From Nitrosopumilaceae archaeon (GTDB lineage Archaea; Thermoproteota; Nitrososphaeria; Nitrososphaerales; Nitrosopumilaceae): 37,459 bases of DNA. The notes under the pieces were generated by a model. The model was not told the origin of the DNA. It made no database searches and saw only the letters and a list, made by a program, of their open reading frames with translations. The stretch covers positions 1 through 37,459 of the forward strand of contig UYNY03000025.1 in NCBI GenBank assembly GCA_900620265.3. The letters run 5' to 3'. Shown here piece after piece: positions 32,854 to 37,459 of this stretch; position 1 is the first letter of the stretch; each line of letters starts with the position of its first letter. Both the position numbers and the translations under genes were made by a program.

Positions 32854-34196
32854 TGGCCGTCTGGCACCCCAACACGCAGATGTCCGAGTGGGCGGGCCTC
32901 CCCGAGGTCGCATCCGCGCGCGGCATGTGGCTGCGCCTCTCCGACGGGTCGCGCCTGCTTGACGGGGTCGCCTCGATGTGGTGCAACGTGTGGGGTCACT
33001 CGGAGCCGCGCCTCGTGCGGGCGCTCGCGTCCCAGGCGCGCGTCCTCCAGCACGCGCCCCTCTTCAACCTGACGCACCGGCCCGCCGAGGAGCTGGCGCG
33101 CGGGATCGTCTCGTTCTCGCCCGGGATGGAGCGCGTGTTCTACTCTGACAACGGGTCGTCGGCCGTCGAGGTCGCGCTAAAGATGGCGCTCCAGCACGCG
33201 CAGGCGTCAGGCACGGGCGCGCGCAGGATAGCGTCGCTTGAGAACGGGTACCACGGCGACACGGCGGGCGCAATGTCGGCCGGGTTCATGCCGGGGTTCT
33301 TTGCTAGGTACAGGGGGCTTGCGTTCCGCGCGGTCCGGCTGCCGTCGCCTGACGGGTACAGGACGCCCCGGTCCATGACGCACGCCGACCACGCGCAGCG
33401 GTGCCTTGAAAAGGCCGAGGCGAGGCTCTCGCGCGGGGACGTGGCGGCGCTCGTGATGGAGAGCGGCGCCCAGGTGGCCGGCGGCGCCCGCGTCTACCCG
33501 CCGCGCTTCCAGAGGTCCCTCGGGCGGATCTGCAGGAGGAACGGCGTCCTGCTCATAGTCGACGAGGTGGCGACGGGGCTCGGGCGGCTTGGCAGCATGG
33601 CAGAGTACCACGCGCAGGGGTGCAGGCCCGACATTGCCTGCTATGGCAAGATGCTAGCCGGCGGCTATGCCACCATCGCGGCGACCGCGGCGACCGGCAG
33701 GATCTACCGGGCGTTCCTCGGCGCGTTCGGGGACAAGAGGCACCTCTTCCACGGGCACACGTTCACGGGAAACCCGCTTGCAGCGGCGCTCGCAGTCGAG
33801 AACCTGGCCATGTACAGGGAGAGGCGGCTGCTGCGGCACGTGCGCGGCATGGCATCCGAGCTTGCAAGGCTGGCAGGGGGGCTGCGCGGGATCCCGCTGG
33901 TGGGGGACGTGCGGTGCGCCGGGCTGCTTGCCGGGATAGAGCTGGTGCGGGACAGGGCGCGCAAGGCGCCCGTCGAGCCGCCCGTGTCGGCCAACAGGAT
34001 CATCTTCGAGGCCGGCCGCAGGCGCGGCGTCTACCTGCGGACGCTTGGCAGCGTGGTGCTGCTGGTGCCGCCGCTTGCGATGGGGCCGGGCGACCTGCGG
34101 ACGCTGGTGGAGCGGGCGGGGGGCGCGATATCGGACGCGGCGCCCGCCCTGCTGGGGCGTGTGGATGCAAGAAGGTACCTGCGCGGGAGGGGGTGA
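32853..34196 (+). CDS. bioA: Adenosylmethionine-8-amino-7-oxononanoate aminotransferase
   Basis: A PLP aminotransferase that converts KAPA to DAPA in biotin synthesis using S-adenosylmethionine as amino donor. BioA traits include the start WHPNTQMSEW, the SMWCNVWGHSEPRLVRALASQ segment, DEVATGLGRLG and the PLP lysine in CYGKMLAGGY, in 447 residues. General class-III aminotransferases are similar, but the N-terminal tryptophan-rich motif and the nearby bioB and bioF support the call. The ATG shares one base with the preceding stop (TGATG). A 21-nt gap separates it from the convergent gene. Confidence 0.93.
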   Translation: MAVWHPNTQMSEWAGLPEVASARGMWLRLSDGSRLLDGVASMWCNVWGHSEPRLVRALASQARVLQHAPLFNLTHRPAEELARGIVSFSPGMERVFYSDNGSSAVEVALKMALQHAQASGTGARRIASLENGYHGDTAGAMSAGFMPGFFARYRGLAFRAVRLPSPDGYRTPRSMTHADHAQRCLEKAEARLSRGDVAALVMESGAQVAGGARVYPPRFQRSLGRICRRNGVLLIVDEVATGLGRLGSMAEYHAQGCRPDIACYGKMLAGGYATIAATAATGRIYRAFLGAFGDKRHLFHGHTFTGNPLAAALAVENLAMYRERRLLRHVRGMASELARLAGGLRGIPLVGDVRCAGLLAGIELVRDRARKAPVEPPVSANRIIFEAGRRRGVYLRTLGSVVLLVPPLAMGPGDLRTLVERAGGAISDAAPALLGRVDARRYLRGRG

Positions 34197-34217
34197 GGAC
34201 TCGGCGCCCCCTGCATT

Positions 34218-35096
34218 TCATGACATCGGCGACCTTACGAACTTTATCTCTTCTTCCGGCGAGCTCGACTCGGTGAAATCCTTGCACTTGAGTGACTCGT
34301 GTATTGCCGCCTCCTCCTCCTTGCTCATCCTTGCCCTCGGTACGGGCAGGTCATCCACGCTGGCTGCAAGCTCTGTGATGGATTTTTCAAGGTCGCGGAC
34401 CGCGTCGTCATGGATGCGTCTCCATTCCGGCACGCGTCCTCTGTAGTATGGGTCGTGGTGGTTCAGCCGGACCTTTGCCACAAACTCGTCCCATATCTTT
34501 TTGTGCGCCTGTAGTGCCAGCCTGAACCTCTCCGGCATCTTATCGTCGTGCCTCGGATCGTTTCCAAGCAGGATGTGGAGTGACATTGAAAAACCGTTAA
34601 AGCGAAGCCCGAACTCTAGGAACTCGTCCGTACTTGGCACCTCTAGCAGGGCTGCCTCGAACAGGTCCAAGATCTCATCACGCTCCTCGCCGGATCCCTC
34701 CCCGGCGGCCCTCTTGCAGTACCCCTCGAACCTGCCCATAAAGTCGACGCCGTATGTGATGAGGAACCCCGACAGCGGGTGGGTTGCAAACATCCTGCGG
34801 GTTAGATCTCCACCTGCCTGCCCCGCGGTCCCGTCCTGCCGCCCGGATCCGTCGCATAGCGCGTACAGGCCTCCGCCCTCTGAGATCTCCCCCGCATCTG
34901 TCATCTCCCCGGCGATCCTGCGCACCACGTCGGATGAGAACCCGTCCGTATCAAGATAGTACGGGAGATCCCGCCTGAGCGGGTCGCCCTCCGGCAGGCC
35001 CGCCCTCTCGAGGTAGACGCGGTGCTCTGTCTCCCTCATCCCCGCGCCGCCCCCGGCCGCGCGCCCTATCATCCTGCGGATCCCCGCGCCATCCAT
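34218..35096 (-). CDS. Unknown protein inserted, inverted, in the biotin cluster (292 aa)
   Basis: No family is recognised. The sequence is helical and charged: ETEHRVYLERAGLPEGD, VVRRIAGEMTDAGEI, then FGLRFNGFSMSLHILLGNDP, RFRLALQAHKKIWDEFVAKV and HHDPYYRGRVPEWRRIHDD, ending in an acidic tail. Codon use seems less GC-biased than in bioA or bioB. An ATG at 35123 lies in the TATA-like ATTTATAC (35122-35129); the ATG at 35094-35096, about 30 nt away, is the likelier start. It is divergent from bioB and convergent with bioA, so it breaks the cluster and probably arrived as an insertion. Confidence 0.68.
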   Translation of the reverse strand: MDGAGIRRMIGRAAGGGAGMRETEHRVYLERAGLPEGDPLRRDLPYYLDTDGFSSDVVRRIAGEMTDAGEISEGGGLYALCDGSGRQDGTAGQAGGDLTRRMFATHPLSGFLITYGVDFMGRFEGYCKRAAGEGSGEERDEILDLFEAALLEVPSTDEFLEFGLRFNGFSMSLHILLGNDPRHDDKMPERFRLALQAHKKIWDEFVAKVRLNHHDPYYRGRVPEWRRIHDDAVRDLEKSITELAASVDDLPVPRARMSKEEEAAIHESLKCKDFTESSSPEEEIKFVRSPMS

Positions 35097-35121
35097 CCGG
35101 CCCGCGGGTCCCCCCGCGTCC

Positions 35122-35153
35122 ATTTATACCGTGCCGGCGCACCCGTTTATAAT
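35122..35153. promoter_or_regulatory. Two TATA boxes between the inverted gene and bioB
   Basis: ATTTATAC (35122-35129) serves the minus-strand gene starting at 35096. TTTATAAT (35146-35153) is centred 26 nt before the GTG at 35176 and serves bioB. The upstream ATG of the bioB frame (35131) lies before this box and is rejected. Confidence 0.5.
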
Positions 35154-35175
35154 GCCGCGCCCCCGGGGCCCCCCC

Positions 35176-36147
35176 GTGGACGGGTTCATAGGGGGCCGGA
35201 TGGAGGCCGTCCTCTCCGGCGAGGGGATATCGGCGGCCGACGCGGCGCGGCTCATCGACGTTCCGGACGACCTGCTCGGCGACCTCTGCCGGTGCGCCGG
35301 CCAGATAACGGGCGCGTTCTGCGGCGACGACGTGGACGTGGAGCAGCTGCACAACATAAAGCGCGACGCGTGCAGCGAGGACTGTACGTTCTGCGCCCAG
35401 TCGGCCCTGTATGACACCGGGACGACGTTCAACCTCCCCGCCATACCGGAGGTGGTCGAGGGCGCGAGGCGCGCAAAGGAGGCGGGATCGCAGTCGTACT
35501 GCCTGGTGGCGGCCTGGCGCGAGCCGCCGCCTGACGGGTTCGAGCAGGTCTGCAGGATGGTCTCGCTGATCCGCAGGGACGTCGGCATAGAGGTGGAGTG
35601 CAGCCTCGGGTTTCTGACGCCCGAGCGGGCGTCGCGACTGAGGGGGCTCGGCGTGAGGCGCTACAACCACAACCTCGAGACGGCGCGCTCAAAGTTCGCC
35701 GAGATATGCACGACCCACACGTACGACGACAGGCTCCGCACGCTGCGGATAGCGCGGGAGGCGGGGCTGGAGCTGTGCACGGGCGGCATAATCGGGCTCG
35801 GCGAGGAGCGGGGGCAGCGCCTGGAGCTGCTGCTAGACGTTGCCAGGCTTGATCCGGAGGAGGTCACGATCAACATGCTGGTGCCCGTCCCCGGCACGCC
35901 GCTGGAGCTGCAGCCGGTGCTCGGCGAGCGCGAGATACTGCGCGTGTTCGCAGTAGCGCGGTTCCTCATGCCCGGGTCCGTGATAAAGGCGTCCGGCGGC
36001 AGGGAGGCGTCGCTGCCCGACGGCGGCGCCGCGCTGCTGCGCTCCGGCGCGAGCGGGCTGATAACCGGCGGCTACCTGACGCGCGGCGGCAACAGCCCCC
36101 GCGAGGACGCGGAGGTGATAAGGCGTGCCCGCGCGGCGGGCGCTTGA
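35176..36147 (+). CDS. bioB: Biotin synthase
   Basis: A radical-SAM enzyme that inserts sulfur into dethiobiotin. The cluster-binding CxxxCxxC is present as CSEDCTFCAQSA, preceded by HNIKRDA, and the family segments RYNHNLETA and TGGIIGLGE follow. With the GTG at 35176 the protein has 323 residues, a normal length; the frame is open to 35131, but the TATA box at 35146-35153 lies inside that extension. The C-terminal half is complete (SGLITGGYLTRGGN). It overlaps bioF by 23 nt. Confidence 0.95.
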   Translation: MDGFIGGRMEAVLSGEGISAADAARLIDVPDDLLGDLCRCAGQITGAFCGDDVDVEQLHNIKRDACSEDCTFCAQSALYDTGTTFNLPAIPEVVEGARRAKEAGSQSYCLVAAWREPPPDGFEQVCRMVSLIRRDVGIEVECSLGFLTPERASRLRGLGVRRYNHNLETARSKFAEICTTHTYDDRLRTLRIAREAGLELCTGGIIGLGEERGQRLELLLDVARLDPEEVTINMLVPVPGTPLELQPVLGEREILRVFAVARFLMPGSVIKASGGREASLPDGGAALLRSGASGLITGGYLTRGGNSPREDAEVIRRARAAGA

Positions 36148-37252
36148 CTGGGTGCCCGACGAGCTCGGGCGCCTGCGCTCAGAGGGGCTCGAGAGGCGCA
36201 TGCGCACCGGGCGCGTCGAGGGATCGCGGATAACCGTCGGCGGCAGGAGCCTGCTCAACATGTGCTCAAACGACTACCTGGGGCTCGGCGGCCCCCCGCC
36301 GGGCGGCGGGCAGATGGCGTCAAGCTCGAGGCTGCTTGCGGGCAGCTCCGAGGAGCACCGCCTGCTCGAGGACGCGCTCGCATCCCACAAGTCGCACGGG
36401 GCGGCGCTGGTCTACCCGACCGGGTACATGGCGTGCATGGGCGCCCTGACGGCGCTCGCAGGCGAGGGCGACCTCGTGGCAAGCGACGCCCTCAACCACG
36501 CGAGCATCGTCGACGCGTGCCGCCTCTCCCGCGCGTCGGTGGCAGTCTATGCGCACAACGACCCCGACGACCTGCGCGAAAAACTGCGCCGCCCCGCCAG
36601 GAACAGGTTCGTCGTCTGCGAGGGGATATTCAGCATGGACGGCGACTATGCGCGGCTCGCCGAGATATCAGAGGCGGCGTCGGGGGCGGGCGCCGCCCTG
36701 GTGGTCGATGACGCGCACGGCGACTTTGCCGTCGGCCCGGGCGGGACGGGGACGCCCGGCGAGCTCGGCGTCCGCGCCGACGTGTATGTCAGCAGCCTCA
36801 GCAAGGCGCTCGGCTCGTTCGGCGGGTACGTGGCGTCGGACCGCGACGTGATCGACCTGTGCGCCAGCAGGTCGCGCCAGTTCGTCTACACCTCGGCGCT
36901 CCCCGCGCAGGTCGCCTCGCACGCGCTGGCGAGGGTGGGGTCGGACAGGTCGGCGGCCCAGGCGTCGCTCGGGCGCGCAAGGTCGTCGCTTGCATCGGGG
37001 CTGCGCTCCCTCGGGATCGACCCCGGGGACACGCACATCATGCCGGTGCGCGTCGGGGACGAGCGCCGCGCAGTCGATCTTGCCGCCCGCCTCGAGGACG
37101 GGGGAGTCTATGCGCCGGCGATAAGGTACCCGACGGTCCGGCGCGGCGCGGCGCGGCTCCGGTTCTCGGCCACCGGGTGGATGACGGGCGGCGATACTGA
37201 CGAGGCGGCCTGCGCGCTTGGCAGGGCGCTGGGCCGGGCCCCGGATCCCTAG
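36125..37252 (+). CDS. bioF: 8-amino-7-oxononanoate synthase
   Basis: The PLP enzyme that condenses pimeloyl-thioester with alanine to KAPA, the substrate of BioA. Features include LLNMCSNDYLGLGG, SSRLLAGSSEEHRLLEDALA, the DDAHGDFAVG aspartate motif and the PLP lysine in SSLSKALGSFGGY; length 375. The GTG at 36125 overlaps bioB by 23 nt, longer than other overlaps in this window; a GTG at 36152 would avoid it. I keep the upstream start because ALDWVPDELGRLRSEGL contains the usual LDW...EL...L...GL opening of the family. The stop TAG shares CTAG with the next gene. Confidence 0.95.
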   Translation: MPARRALDWVPDELGRLRSEGLERRMRTGRVEGSRITVGGRSLLNMCSNDYLGLGGPPPGGGQMASSSRLLAGSSEEHRLLEDALASHKSHGAALVYPTGYMACMGALTALAGEGDLVASDALNHASIVDACRLSRASVAVYAHNDPDDLREKLRRPARNRFVVCEGIFSMDGDYARLAEISEAASGAGAALVVDDAHGDFAVGPGGTGTPGELGVRADVYVSSLSKALGSFGGYVASDRDVIDLCASRSRQFVYTSALPAQVASHALARVGSDRSAAQASLGRARSSLASGLRSLGIDPGDTHIMPVRVGDERRAVDLAARLEDGGVYAPAIRYPTVRRGAARLRFSATGWMTGGDTDEAACALGRALGRAPDP

Positions 37253-37353
37253 CGGAGCGAGTCAAAGCCGCCGAGGCCCGGCGCGCCTATGATTACGGCG
37301 GCCGCCACGATGGCCCCGAGCACGACCCCGACTATTATGAATCGCGAGTTCAC
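37249..37353 (-). CDS. Tiny single-span membrane protein (34 aa)
   Basis: GTG at 37351-37353, NSRFIIVGVVLGAIVAAAVII followed by GAPGLGGFDSLR and a TAG shared with bioF. One hydrophobic helix with a short outer tail. ATAAAAA at 37377-37383 is centred 27 nt upstream, at the standard leaderless distance, which supports a real gene. A longer frame starting at 37431 begins inside the sequencing adapter (first residues MYKRQ) and is an artefact. No family is recognised. Confidence 0.6.
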   Translation of the reverse strand: MNSRFIIVGVVLGAIVAAAVIIGAPGLGGFDSLR

Positions 37354-37376
37354 GGGCGGGCGGCCTGCGGGGCCGG

Positions 37377-37383
37377 ATAAAAA
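37377..37383 (-). promoter_or_regulatory. TATA box of the 34-aa membrane protein
   Basis: On the minus strand TTTTTAT, 27 nt before the GTG at 37353. It lies 34 bases inside the adapter junction, so it is genomic. Confidence 0.5.
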
Positions 37384-37416
37384 CGGAGCGGGCGCCCCCC
37401 ACCGGACCGCCCCGCC

Positions 37417-37459
37417 CTGTCTCTTATACACATCTCCGAGCCCACGAGACTAAGGCGAA
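37417..37459. other. Illumina Nextera adapter (not genomic)
   Basis: Bases 37417-37435 are the Tn5 mosaic end CTGTCTCTTATACACATCT. Bases 37436-37450 are CCGAGCCCACGAGAC, the Nextera read-2 side. Bases 37451-37458 are TAAGGCGA, which I recognise as i7 index N701, and the final base fits the start of the following P7 sequence. This is untrimmed library adapter joined to the contig end and should be removed. Confidence 0.97.

Noticed and set aside
36152-37252. Shorter bioF starting at GTG 36152
   Set aside because: It would avoid the 23-nt overlap with bioB but would remove the LDW part of the usual BioF opening, so the start at 36125 is kept; the alternative remains possible.
1-37416. CRISPR arrays, rRNA and tRNA genes
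   Set aside because: No regularly spaced repeats, and no rRNA or tRNA signature sequences were noticed on either strand; a covariance-model search would be needed to exclude small RNAs.
37249-37431. 60-residue protein starting MYKRQ
   Set aside because: Its start lies in the Nextera adapter; the genomic gene starts at GTG 37353.

Overview
The window looks like a contig end from an ammonia-oxidising archaeon of the Nitrososphaerota (Thaumarchaeota), probably a GC-rich, Cenarchaeum-like member of the Nitrosopumilales. This placement rests on recognised proteins: a multi-membrane-span protein carrying two cupredoxin domains, archaeal EF-1 beta next to its usual small zinc protein, Pth2, TruD, Cdc48, a geranylgeranyl reductase, and PurS/PurQ/PurL. 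Promoters are archaeal. In about twenty genes a TATA-like hexamer is centred 23-30 nt before the start codon with no room for a leader, so leaderless transcription seems to be the rule. I used that spacing to choose among alternative ATG/GTG/TTG starts. Most of the window is roughly two-thirds G+C by eye and very compact: co-directional genes overlap by 1-8 nt, and five convergent pairs share one palindromic CTAG as both stop codons.

Layout. 1-5.1 kb: proton-pumping pyrophosphatase, small conserved proteins, a JAMM metalloprotease coupled to the cupredoxin membrane protein, and heme O synthase (energy metabolism). 5.1-9.2 kb (minus): a small winged-helix-like protein, Cdc48, EF-1 beta, a zinc protein, and geranylgeranyl reductase. 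The last is divergent from pth2 across a single symmetric TATA box. 9.2-13.4 kb: pth2, a secreted beta-propeller, truD, a six-span membrane protein and a one-span protein.

13.6-17.5 kb is an accessory island, partly AT-rich. It holds a Panacea (DUF4065) antitoxin-like gene with a downstream small membrane protein, then a decayed ATPase-nuclease pair, then a two-gene unit whose second gene is broken by a frameshift and a nonsense codon, then non-coding AT-rich DNA. 17.5-24.4 kb returns to GC-rich DNA: small conserved proteins, a zinc alcohol dehydrogenase, a large secreted protein, a thioredoxin-fold DUF255 protein and several tiny proteins. 24.4-26.1 kb is a second small accessory patch with a probable toxin-antitoxin pair under a perfect palindromic operator, and an antitoxin-like gene (YwgA-like N-terminus, UPF0175-like C-terminus) beside a broken PIN toxin.

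26.1-37.4 kb: three hypothetical proteins, then a purine operon purS-purQ-purL-purF that runs by gene overlaps through a DUF427 gene and a secreted protein into bioA. An inverted gene of unknown function separates bioA from bioB-bioF; no bioD is in the window. The last 43 bases are not genomic. They match the Illumina Nextera transposase adapter followed by what I recognise as an i7 index, so the right end of the contig should be trimmed at 37416. I saw no tRNA, rRNA, CRISPR array or intact insertion sequence.
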